From the NCBI RefSeq assembly GCF_000020685.1, contig NC_012529.1, positions 62,001-126,000 of the forward strand: DNA of 64,000 nucleotides. Direction: 5' to 3'. Position numbers and translations under genes: made by a program. Under the pieces are notes generated by a model. It was not told where the DNA came from and ran no database searches. It was given only the letters and a program-made list of their open reading frames with translations. Of this stretch, positions 54,013 to 62,432 are shown piece by piece; the first letter of the stretch is position 1, and every line of letters starts with the position of its first letter. The DNA comes from Deinococcus deserti VCD115. Lineage in GTDB: Bacteria; Deinococcota; Deinococci; Deinococcales; Deinococcaceae.

Positions 54013-56592
54013 ATGGACGCCCAGACCCTCCTTCAGGAAGCCATGCATGAAAGCACCACGCCTGAGCTGCTCCTTCAGCTGGCGACCAGTCTGGACGAGA
54101 ACGTGCGCCGCACGGCCCAGCGGCATCCGAACCTCAACAAGGCGCACTGGCAGGTGCTCGTGTGCGCAGAAGGTGACCGGGCCCTCCTGACGGCCCAGGA
54201 CTTGGACTGGCTGGCCCGGCAGGGCCCCTTCGGCGTGCAGGTTGCGGCCGCCCATCCCAAAACTGCAGACGCGACCTTGCGGTGGCTGGTCCTGGCCGGG
54301 CATACCCAGCTGGTCGTGAAGCACCAGCTTCACCGCACTGAACGGTGGCTGCTCGCCCAGGCCGCTCAGGACCCGGGCCTGATGACGTTCCTCCAGGCCC
54401 ATTCGAGTGTCCCGTGGCCGCTGCGCTTGCGCGCGCGGGCGCTGAAGCACGGCTTTGGAAATGCGCCACTCCTGTCTCCTGCCCCCCAGCCGGGCGGGCC
54501 GAGTGAGGAGACGATGGCTTTGCGGGCCATCCTCCGCCAGCGGCAGGAGACTCCGGAGCTGTCCGACGCTCAGCTGGAACTGCTCTCTCAGAGCCGCTCG
54601 CTGCAGCGGCTGGCCGCGCGTCACCCGCTGTTGCCCGTCCCCCTGCTTGAATGGCTGGATCAGGCCGAGCCGTACGGGCAGGCGCGTGAAACCCTGCTGA
54701 TGCGCCTGGAACAGCATGACCTGGAGCCTGAGGAATTCGCGCGCCTGGCGCGGGTCGGAGACTGGACCATCCGCGCAGCGCTGGCTCGCAACGTCCACCT
54801 GCCCGCCTTTCTGCTGCCGTTCCTGACTCAGGATGCTGACTGGTGGGTGCGGGCCTCGGCCGCTGAGAACCCGAACGCCACGCCCGAGCAGCTCGCCATC
54901 CTGGCGGGAGAGCAGGAGCAGGCCGTCATCCGGGAGAACGCGGCCGGGCATCCCCACACGCCAGCAGAGACCCTCCTGCGCCTCGCTGAAGACGGTGAAG
55001 CGGCCGTGCGCCTGCAAACCGCCAGAAACCCCAGCACCCCCCCGACCGCCTTGGCGCTCCTCGCCGGGGATGAACGCTACGCGGCCCGCGAGGCTGTCGC
55101 TGCCCACCCACTCACGCCGCCGGAAGTGCTCGCGGCCCTCAGCGTGGACGTGAACGAACGGGTCCGCCTGGTGGCCCAGCTGCGGGTGGCGGAGACCACC
55201 CATGAAGGACTCGAAGCGGCCCTGGCCACGCGCCGCCGCAATGTCAAGCTCGCCGTGGCCTCCCGCCCCGAAGTGCCCGCCGCATTGCTGCAGCAGCTGG
55301 CGCGTGACCGCCATCCCCGGGTGCGCGCCCAGGCGGGACTGCACCGGTCCCTGCCGGACTTCGAGCGCGACACCCTTCTGGACGACCGCGACCTGTCGGT
55401 GCAGCGCGCCGCGCGGGCGGCCGATCCCGATGCCAGGCCTGCTGTGCTGGCAGCCCTGCCACGGCATGACGCCCGCATCCGCCAGGGTCTGAGCCGTAAC
55501 CCGGCCACACCGGCTCCGGTCCTCGACCAGCTGAGCGACGACCCTCTCGAAGACGTGCGGCTGGCAGTGGTGCTCAACCCGGCCGCCCCAGAAGGGGCCT
55601 TGCAGCGCCGGCTGCCGGAGCAACCCCTGCGGCCCAGCATCCGGCAGCATCCGCTGTACACCCAGGTTCAGCCCAGCCTTCACCGTCTGGAGCTGGAAGA
55701 AGCCAGAAACCTGGCCACGCCTGAAGAAACGCTCGACGCCCTGCTGGACAGTGACGCCCCTAAAGTCCGGTACCACGTGGCCCTGCACCCGAACGCTTCG
55801 GCCGCCGCCCAGCTGCGGCTCACCCAGGATGAACACGAGCATGTCCGGAGCGGCCTGACCCAGCGTGAACATCTGGCCGAGGATATTCAACAGGCGCTCG
55901 CTGCGGATATGTCAGTGGAAGTCAGGACCGGACTGCTGGGGCGGCCCGACATCTCACCGGAGGCCATGCTCAGGATGGTGGGACCCTCCGCGTCCGACGA
56001 AGCCCTGCTGGTGGCCATGACGAAGCATCAAGCAGTAACCGCTGAGGTCCTGAGCGCCCTCGCTCCGCACCCGTCGGTGGACGTGCGTGCCAGGGTCGCT
56101 CGGCATGAACGCACGCCCGCCGCGGTTCAGCTGCATCTGGCGTCCGACCCGCAGGAAAGTGTGGCCCAGGAGGTCCTGCGAAACCCGTCCTGCGGACCCG
56201 AAGCTCTGGCCGTTCTCGCGCGTCAGCCGCGCCTGCGCCTTCATGTGGCTCGGCACGCCCGCACCTCGCCTCAGACGCTGGAGGCGCTGGCCTTCGACAG
56301 GCAGTATGCCCAGCTGCTGCGCCTTGAACGCGCCCTGAAAAAAGCTCCCCCCCGCCTGCAGCGGCATGCTCTGGTGGAACGCTGGGTGACGTGGATGAAG
56401 GTCCAGGCCTCTGGCCGGGCGTTGAAGGACGGCAACGTGCTGGCGGCCGTGATCCGGCACCCGGCGGCCTCACGCAGCGCCCTGCAGTTCGCCAGCCGCC
56501 TGAACAACCCCGTCATCGAGGCTGCTAAAGCAGACCGCAAGGCGATGCTGAGAGCCGCCCCTTCCCCCGACCTCGAGGCCCCCCATGAGTGA
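54013..56592 (+). CDS. Leucine-rich-repeat-variant (LRV) solenoid protein
   Basis: 859 aa starting 1 nt after the stator stop. Almost the whole length consists of about 24-residue repeats of the LRV type, for example WWVRASAAENPNATPEQLAI and AVRLQTARNPSTPPTALALL. The core is 'VR..vA.NP.tP...L..La.D'. LRV repeats make right-handed superhelices; no Cys-rich Fe-S segment was noticed. It is soluble and probably a docking scaffold. Its end overlaps the pseudokinase gene by 8 bases. Confidence 0.85.
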   Translation: MDAQTLLQEAMHESTTPELLLQLATSLDENVRRTAQRHPNLNKAHWQVLVCAEGDRALLTAQDLDWLARQGPFGVQVAAAHPKTADATLRWLVLAGHTQLVVKHQLHRTERWLLAQAAQDPGLMTFLQAHSSVPWPLRLRARALKHGFGNAPLLSPAPQPGGPSEETMALRAILRQRQETPELSDAQLELLSQSRSLQRLAARHPLLPVPLLEWLDQAEPYGQARETLLMRLEQHDLEPEEFARLARVGDWTIRAALARNVHLPAFLLPFLTQDADWWVRASAAENPNATPEQLAILAGEQEQAVIRENAAGHPHTPAETLLRLAEDGEAAVRLQTARNPSTPPTALALLAGDERYAAREAVAAHPLTPPEVLAALSVDVNERVRLVAQLRVAETTHEGLEAALATRRRNVKLAVASRPEVPAALLQQLARDRHPRVRAQAGLHRSLPDFERDTLLDDRDLSVQRAARAADPDARPAVLAALPRHDARIRQGLSRNPATPAPVLDQLSDDPLEDVRLAVVLNPAAPEGALQRRLPEQPLRPSIRQHPLYTQVQPSLHRLELEEARNLATPEETLDALLDSDAPKVRYHVALHPNASAAAQLRLTQDEHEHVRSGLTQREHLAEDIQQALAADMSVEVRTGLLGRPDISPEAMLRMVGPSASDEALLVAMTKHQAVTAEVLSALAPHPSVDVRARVARHERTPAAVQLHLASDPQESVAQEVLRNPSCGPEALAVLARQPRLRLHVARHARTSPQTLEALAFDRQYAQLLRLERALKKAPPRLQRHALVERWVTWMKVQASGRALKDGNVLAAVIRHPAASRSALQFASRLNNPVIEAAKADRKAMLRAAPSPDLEAPHE

Positions 56593-59200
56593 TGCCCTTC
56601 CCGCCGGGACGGTGGTGGCCGAACGCTATACCGTCCTGACCACCTTAACGGTGCAGGCCCACGAAGCCACGTACCGCGCGACCGCCAGCTGGGGAGGCGC
56701 CGTAATCCTGACGGTGTTCACTGCCCCCTTCCCGGGCACGCCTACCGGCGCCCGGATCCGCCAGGCGTTCTTACGCTATGCCCGCATGCTCGCCCAGGTT
56801 CAGCATCCGGGAATCCTGCGGGTCACCGACCTGATCGAGACGCCGGATCAGGTGATTGTGGTGCAGGACGACCGGCTGCATCGGCCATTGCGGGACATGT
56901 TGGGTGGCCGCGTCCTGAACGCGCGGGAGGCCGAGACCCTCATCCGGAGCCTGTTCAGCGCCCTGGGGGCGGCCCATGCGCAGGCGCTGCTGCACACCCA
57001 GTTGACCCCCGAGCACATCTGGTTTGATGCCGACGACCAGCCAGTGCTGGCCGGATTCGGCCTGGCCCACCGGGCGCTTCGTGAAGCGGGACCTGGGGCT
57101 CTTGCTGACCCGCGGTATGCCGCGCCGGAACTGCTCTCCGGCGGGGCCCCCAGCACGCAGACCGACCTGTATGCCCTGGGCGCGGGCCTGCTGGAAGCGG
57201 CGTCTGGACAGAGCCCACCTCCAGCGGGAGCGCGGGCCCAGGGCGTGCCCCTGCCTCCGCTGCCGGAAGGCACCTGGCCGGCGGTACGGAACGCCCTGAG
57301 CGAGGCGCTGGCCCTGGAGCCGGCCGAGCGCGCCGTCAGCGCTGCTGAGATTCTCGAAGGCATGGATCGGGCCGGAACGATCGTGGAAGTACCGGCAGGT
57401 TCCGCCGCATCCGGGGAAGAGGAAACGGTGTCACCGCCGATCTCCTCCATCCAGCAGGGCCCTCCAGCACGGGTGGCGCCCCCGGCTCCCCCAGTGATGA
57501 AAAAACGTGCCCGCCCCACCGGAGCGGTCGCCGCCGTACTGGTCCTTCTGGCCGTCGGGGGGGCCGTGGCCGGGCTTCGGCTTACCCAGGGGGGCTCGGA
57601 GCCTACCGCCGTAATGGGCGCCACCGCCCCTGAGCCGGCCATGGCCGCCCCAGAACAAGACGAGGCGGCCGTCACACCCGCCGCGACGCCAGAGCCTGAA
57701 CCGGTGGTCCTACGTACGGACATCGTGACCGCAGCCAACCTCAACGTTCGGGACCAGCCGAATGCAGGCAGCACGGTGATGGCGACCGTCGTCCGGGGCA
57801 GCGCCCTGGACATTCTCGAGGAACAAACCCCCTGGCTGCGGGTCAGGACCTCGTCCGGCCAGGACGGCTGGGTCAACGGTGAACATACCCTTCCGCTCCT
57901 GGGCGAGGAGGCCACGGCGACGCTGCTTGAAGCCCTGGGCGCGGGCGGTGAGGTCGCGCTGGAGAGGGGCGTGTACTGGCTGACCGCGCCGGTCCGGGTG
58001 ACGGCCGATGTTCAGCTCACTGGCATGGGGCAGAAGGTGAGCCTGCTGATGAGTGACGCGGCAGCCGACACCCTGGTGTTCGAGGAGGTCGAGGCGAGCC
58101 TGACCGGCCTGAGTGTCATTCACGTGGGCCGGTCACCAGCACGGGCCGTTCTGCAGGACGGCGGCCGGCTCACCACCGAGCGCGTGACCTTGAGTGGAGC
58201 GGTCAGGGATCTCGATGAGGAAGCTTACGGCAGTGGCCTGTGGGTCAAGGGCACTGGTCACGCCACGCTTCTTCAGACCACCCTGGCGGGGAACGCCTTC
58301 GGCCTGTACGTCACCGATTCCGGGCACGTCCAGGCTGAGGAGTCCTCCTTCTCCGGCAACAGCGAAGGTGGGGCGCTGTTCAAGGACGACGCTACCGGCG
58401 CGGTCAGTGCCAGCGCCTTTTCAGAGAACGGAGCGCACGGCGTGCATGTGGCCGGGCAGGCCACACCAGAATTCACCGGCAACCGGATCCGCCGCAACCG
58501 GGGCCGGGGCGTGACCATTTACGACCAGGCGCGGCCCACCCTGACTGACAACACAGTCGAGGAAAACACCCTGCAGGGGGTTGGCGTACAGGGAGAGGCG
58601 CAACCCCGCCTGAATCAGAACACCATTCAGGGCAACCGGCAGAGCGGGCTGACCTTCTTCGACAACTCGGCCGGCACGGCGGCCAGCAACACCGTTCAGG
58701 CCAACCTGAAATCGGGGGTCTCGCTCACGGAGTATGCCGCTCCGACGCTGAGCGGCAACACCATCCGCCGCAACCGGCAAAACGGCTTGGCCTACGCCGA
58801 CCATACGGGTGGATCCGCCGAGAACAACGTGATTTCGGGCAACGGAAATCCCGGGATTTCCGCCTGGGGGGACGCGCAGCCTCGCCTGACCGGCAACATG
58901 GTTCAGGGCAACAAGCAGAGTGGGGTCGTCCTGGCTGAACGCGTCTCCGGGCAATTCAGCGGGAACACCGTGTCGGACAACGCGCTGTATGGCTTGATCG
59001 TGACTGGAAACGCCAGCCCGGAGGTGACGGAGAATATCGTCTCCGGGAATACCCGCGGCGGTATTTTCTACAAGCAGGAGGCGGGTGGGAGCGGTTACGG
59101 CAACATCTGTGAGGGAAACGGCGGGCCGGCTCTGAGTGCTGAACTGGTCCCCGACCATCCCGGGATCCAGTTCAGCGCTGACGGGTGCCCTCTGGAGTAG
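56585..59200 (+). CDS. Transmembrane pseudokinase with SH3 and beta-helix domains
   Basis: 871 aa. Residues 10-260 are a protein-kinase-like fold with lost catalysis: the strand-3 Lys region reads AVILTVF, HRD-x-LKPEN is HTQLTPEH, and DFG is GFG, while YAAPELL (APE) stays. A Pro-rich linker and one helix (about 315-335, AVAAVLVLLAVGGAVAGL) lead outside to an SH3 domain (about 380-440; ANLNVRDQPNAGSTVM, DGWVNGEHTL). A right-handed beta-helix of PbH1 repeats then runs to the end (FTGNRIRRNRGRGVTIYDQ and similar). It should couple an outer ligand-binding helix to an inner regulatory pseudokinase. It ends with TAG. Confidence 0.85.
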   Translation: MSDALPAGTVVAERYTVLTTLTVQAHEATYRATASWGGAVILTVFTAPFPGTPTGARIRQAFLRYARMLAQVQHPGILRVTDLIETPDQVIVVQDDRLHRPLRDMLGGRVLNAREAETLIRSLFSALGAAHAQALLHTQLTPEHIWFDADDQPVLAGFGLAHRALREAGPGALADPRYAAPELLSGGAPSTQTDLYALGAGLLEAASGQSPPPAGARAQGVPLPPLPEGTWPAVRNALSEALALEPAERAVSAAEILEGMDRAGTIVEVPAGSAASGEEETVSPPISSIQQGPPARVAPPAPPVMKKRARPTGAVAAVLVLLAVGGAVAGLRLTQGGSEPTAVMGATAPEPAMAAPEQDEAAVTPAATPEPEPVVLRTDIVTAANLNVRDQPNAGSTVMATVVRGSALDILEEQTPWLRVRTSSGQDGWVNGEHTLPLLGEEATATLLEALGAGGEVALERGVYWLTAPVRVTADVQLTGMGQKVSLLMSDAAADTLVFEEVEASLTGLSVIHVGRSPARAVLQDGGRLTTERVTLSGAVRDLDEEAYGSGLWVKGTGHATLLQTTLAGNAFGLYVTDSGHVQAEESSFSGNSEGGALFKDDATGAVSASAFSENGAHGVHVAGQATPEFTGNRIRRNRGRGVTIYDQARPTLTDNTVEENTLQGVGVQGEAQPRLNQNTIQGNRQSGLTFFDNSAGTAASNTVQANLKSGVSLTEYAAPTLSGNTIRRNRQNGLAYADHTGGSAENNVISGNGNPGISAWGDAQPRLTGNMVQGNKQSGVVLAERVSGQFSGNTVSDNALYGLIVTGNASPEVTENIVSGNTRGGIFYKQEAGGSGYGNICEGNGGPALSAELVPDHPGIQFSADGCPLE

Positions 59201-59738
59201 GCCCAGACACAAGGCGTCATTGCAGCTCAAGCGTCGCAGGCCAGCCGGTTGGACACCATCGAAGAGCGGGGACCAGCGCCTCTGTTCAGATTGCCCAACA
59301 GGAGTTCATAGCCGCTCGACTCGAACACATTCCCAGTCATTCAAAGCGGTCAGCGTCAACGGATGACGTCCCACCCTTCAGCTCTTCCCGTCAGCGTCTG
59401 ACGCATCTGAAGGTCACCCTGTTTTCAGGAGGCGGTGAGATGAACGACGCCATGATCACGCGGGATGCTTTACCAGGCCATCAAGAGTGGGGTTCGAGCC
59501 GCAGGCAGGACTGTGTGCGGAGCAGACCATCCTTGTGCTCCAAGAGCCCTGCTCCTCAGCTTCCATATTCTGCGCGACTTCATACCCTTCCCAGCCTGCG
59601 GCACTTCAAACAGGAGGGACAGCCCGTCTGTGCCTCCAGCCTGTTCTCTGTGGTGCTTAATGACGCTTATGAATGGATTAGCTCATCAGCCGGTTACCGT
59701 GCGCCTGCTCCTGTCGTCATGCAAACCCGTGTGAATCC
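59201..59738. other. Intergenic region between operon and AddB-like gene
   Basis: About 540 bases. A plus-strand frame spans most of it (59185-59742) but has poor codon bias and no recognisable motif. No clear terminator for the operon and no clear promoter for the nuclease gene were found. Confidence 0.4.
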
Positions 59739-62432
59739 ATGACCCGGCTGCTTCTCACCCACCCGTACCCCAGCGTGCTGCTTGACGGCGCAGCAGAGCG
59801 GTACTCGCCTGACCTGAGGCTGCTGGTGCCCAACGTGCAGGCTGGCCGTGACCTGCGTGGCCGGCTCAGTAATTCCGGACCAGCCATGACCCTCACTCAG
59901 ACGGCCCGTGATCTCCTGCGGGACGCCGGATGGACGCCCCTGAACACAGGAAACCGGGAGGCGTTCTTGCGTGACGTGCTGAGCGGCCTGCCACTCGAGT
60001 ACCTGGACCCGCTGCGGGACAAGCCTGGGACCCTGCTCAGTCTTCAGCGCCTTCTCGGCGAATTGATGCGCGCCAATATTGACGCGGCCCTGCTGTCCGA
60101 GGTGGCGGCCCCAGGCCGCGAGCGTGACGTGGCCCGGATGTTCATGGCGCTGGTCCAGCGTTCGGAAGCCGAGCGAACCTTTGATCCTGTCGGGGCTGAG
60201 TTTTTTGCGGGACGCTTTGCTCCGGTACCGGCCCGCCGAATGCTGGTTCACGGCTTTGCCTACCTCGACGCGTCGCAGGTGGCGCTTCTGGACCGTCTGC
60301 TGGCCCCTGGATCCCTGGTGACACTCCCTTTCGTGGACGGCGCCCGGGGGCTGCAGCGGACAGGAGAGACCCTGAAGGCTCTTGTTGCCCGGGGTTTAGA
60401 GGTGTGTCACCTGCAGGGCAAGGCCATCCGGAGTGGAGACGAGGTGGTCGCGGCCTACGTGCACCGGTCAGCCGCAGAGCGCGCGTTTCGCAACGAGGAA
60501 TTCCCAGACATCGAAAGCGAGGTGCGGTCCTGCCTGCGGCAGGTGCGCAGCTGGCTGGACGATGGCGTGCGCGCCGATCATCTGGCCGTGATCGTGCGGC
60601 ATGAGGCGACCTACCTCGCGGCCCTGGCGGACGTCGCGCGTGAATACGCCGTCCCTCTGGTGAGCGGTGGGCAGCTCCCGCTGCTGCATACCCCTCTCGG
60701 CAGCCTGCTGCAAGCCTGGATCGACGCTCACGCCCGGGAGTGGCGCTACAGCGCCACACGGCGCGTCCTGACCCATCCTCTGCTGCGCCTGTCGGTCGAT
60801 GCGCTCGCCCGGGCCCGGGCCCTGCAGCCGGGCTGCCCGTCCGGCCTTGGGGTCTGGAACGCGGACCTCGACTGGCTGGACGTTCCTGAGGACACCACCT
60901 GGCTGGAAGGCCTGGGCGTCCTTCAGCGCCTGCTGGTGGACCTGGGTGTGCGTGACCAATGTCAGCACGACCCGGCGCTGAACGTGGCGGTCAGCCTGCT
61001 GGGGGACCGCCTGAGCGCGGAAGCCCGCCGCACGGACGCCTGCTCGCGCGAACAGCTGCTGGGCCTGGTCCGTCACGTGCTGCAGACGACAACCATGCCG
61101 GTGCTCCTGGGGCGCGGTGGCGTGCGGGTGGCCAATCCGCTTGCCGCGCTGGGCCGCCGGTTCGATCACGTCTGGGTGCTGGGCGTGTCCGACACCCTGT
61201 TCCCCGCCCGCAGCGCCGACCATCCGCTGATCGACAGCGCGACCCGCCGCCGCTGGTCACGCTCCGGTGTGCATGTTCCGGACGTGTCCGCCCTGGCCAG
61301 CGTAGAGGAAGCTCTATTTCTGGGCGCGGTAGCCGGAGCGGGGCATGAGCTGGTGATCAGCCGGCCCCGGCGCGGCCCGGACGGCCGGGAACTGCGCCCG
61401 AGCCCGTTCTGGAGCCGGCTGGGGGAGGGGAAGGCAGAGGCGGCCCCGCTGGCGCTGGGTTCGGAGATGGAGCGGCTGCTCACGCTCGCCCTTGCAGGGC
61501 AGACGCTGCCTGGGTCCATCCAAGGCAAAGTTCAGGTCGAGCGGGAGCGGGACGCCGGGCACTTCGGCCCTCACTCCGGCCAGCTCGACTCGCCCATCCG
61601 TGTTGAGGAGCGGCGCTGGAGTCCGTCCCAGCTGCATGCGGCCGGAGCCTGCCGCTACCGCTGGTTTACCCAGAAGCTGCTGCGCCTGGATGAGCCGCTT
61701 GATCCTGACCTGGTGGAAGACCGCCGAGTGACGGGCACGCTGCTGCACGCGGCGCTGGAAGCCGCCCTGCAAGACCGGGCCGCGGGGGACACCACCGAGG
61801 ACCGGGTGCGCCGCGCGGAAGAGGCCCTGAAGCGCAAGGAGCGTCAGCTGTGGGCCAGTGGGGAACTGCGTGGCGGCCCACTGTGGCCTGTGGACCGCGA
61901 GGAGATCCGCCGGACGGCCGTGCGGGCCGTTCGGAGCCCGGCGTTCGTGCCGCCCGGCTGGGTGCCCGTCCACCTGGAAGAGCGCCGGGAGTTCACGGTG
62001 CGCGCCGGGGACGCCACGTTCGCGCTGGTCGGGATTGTCGACCGGCTGGACCAGACGCCGGACGGGCTGACCGTCACCGATTACAAGACCGGGTCGTACG
62101 TCAGTAAGGTGGTGTTTGAAGGCGTGATGAACCTGGAAGTGCAGCTCCCGCTGTACATGGAAGCCCTCGGAGCGGCGGGTGGCCGGTATTTGAGCATCGA
62201 GAATGCGGAGAACCTGCCGGAGGCGGCGGGACCCGCAGCGGAAAGCCCGAGGAAGAGTTACCGCTGGGCTCAGCACCAGGCCAAGGTCAGCCTGTTCCTG
62301 GAGAACCTGGCCACGGCGCTGGCGCAGGGCAATGTGGCGCCCAGTCCGGACCATAAGCGCGAAGCGTGCGCGTACTGCGCGGTCCAGCCGGTGTGCCGCG
62401 ACCGGGGCCGGGTCGCCGAGGTGGGCGCATGA
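59739..62432 (+). CDS. addB: AddB-like PD-(D/E)XK nuclease subunit
   Basis: 897 aa. The helicase-like part is degenerate with no Walker A, as in AddB. The C-terminal RecB-type nuclease has EERREFTVRAG, Asp in VGIVDRLDQ and the DYK of VTDYKTGSY (about 760-785). A 4Fe-4S cluster is supplied by C638 (GACRYRW) and C877-x2-C880-x5-C886, the AddB/Cas4 pattern. With AddA it resects double-strand breaks. D. radiodurans is known to lack RecBCD/AddAB, so the pair is notable. It overlaps the next gene by ATGA. Confidence 0.85.
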   Translation: MTRLLLTHPYPSVLLDGAAERYSPDLRLLVPNVQAGRDLRGRLSNSGPAMTLTQTARDLLRDAGWTPLNTGNREAFLRDVLSGLPLEYLDPLRDKPGTLLSLQRLLGELMRANIDAALLSEVAAPGRERDVARMFMALVQRSEAERTFDPVGAEFFAGRFAPVPARRMLVHGFAYLDASQVALLDRLLAPGSLVTLPFVDGARGLQRTGETLKALVARGLEVCHLQGKAIRSGDEVVAAYVHRSAAERAFRNEEFPDIESEVRSCLRQVRSWLDDGVRADHLAVIVRHEATYLAALADVAREYAVPLVSGGQLPLLHTPLGSLLQAWIDAHAREWRYSATRRVLTHPLLRLSVDALARARALQPGCPSGLGVWNADLDWLDVPEDTTWLEGLGVLQRLLVDLGVRDQCQHDPALNVAVSLLGDRLSAEARRTDACSREQLLGLVRHVLQTTTMPVLLGRGGVRVANPLAALGRRFDHVWVLGVSDTLFPARSADHPLIDSATRRRWSRSGVHVPDVSALASVEEALFLGAVAGAGHELVISRPRRGPDGRELRPSPFWSRLGEGKAEAAPLALGSEMERLLTLALAGQTLPGSIQGKVQVERERDAGHFGPHSGQLDSPIRVEERRWSPSQLHAAGACRYRWFTQKLLRLDEPLDPDLVEDRRVTGTLLHAALEAALQDRAAGDTTEDRVRRAEEALKRKERQLWASGELRGGPLWPVDREEIRRTAVRAVRSPAFVPPGWVPVHLEERREFTVRAGDATFALVGIVDRLDQTPDGLTVTDYKTGSYVSKVVFEGVMNLEVQLPLYMEALGAAGGRYLSIENAENLPEAAGPAAESPRKSYRWAQHQAKVSLFLENLATALAQGNVAPSPDHKREACAYCAVQPVCRDRGRVAEVGA

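Noticed and set aside
56585..57380. Active serine/threonine protein kinase
   Set aside because: The strand-3 Lys, the HRD Asp and the DFG Asp are all replaced.
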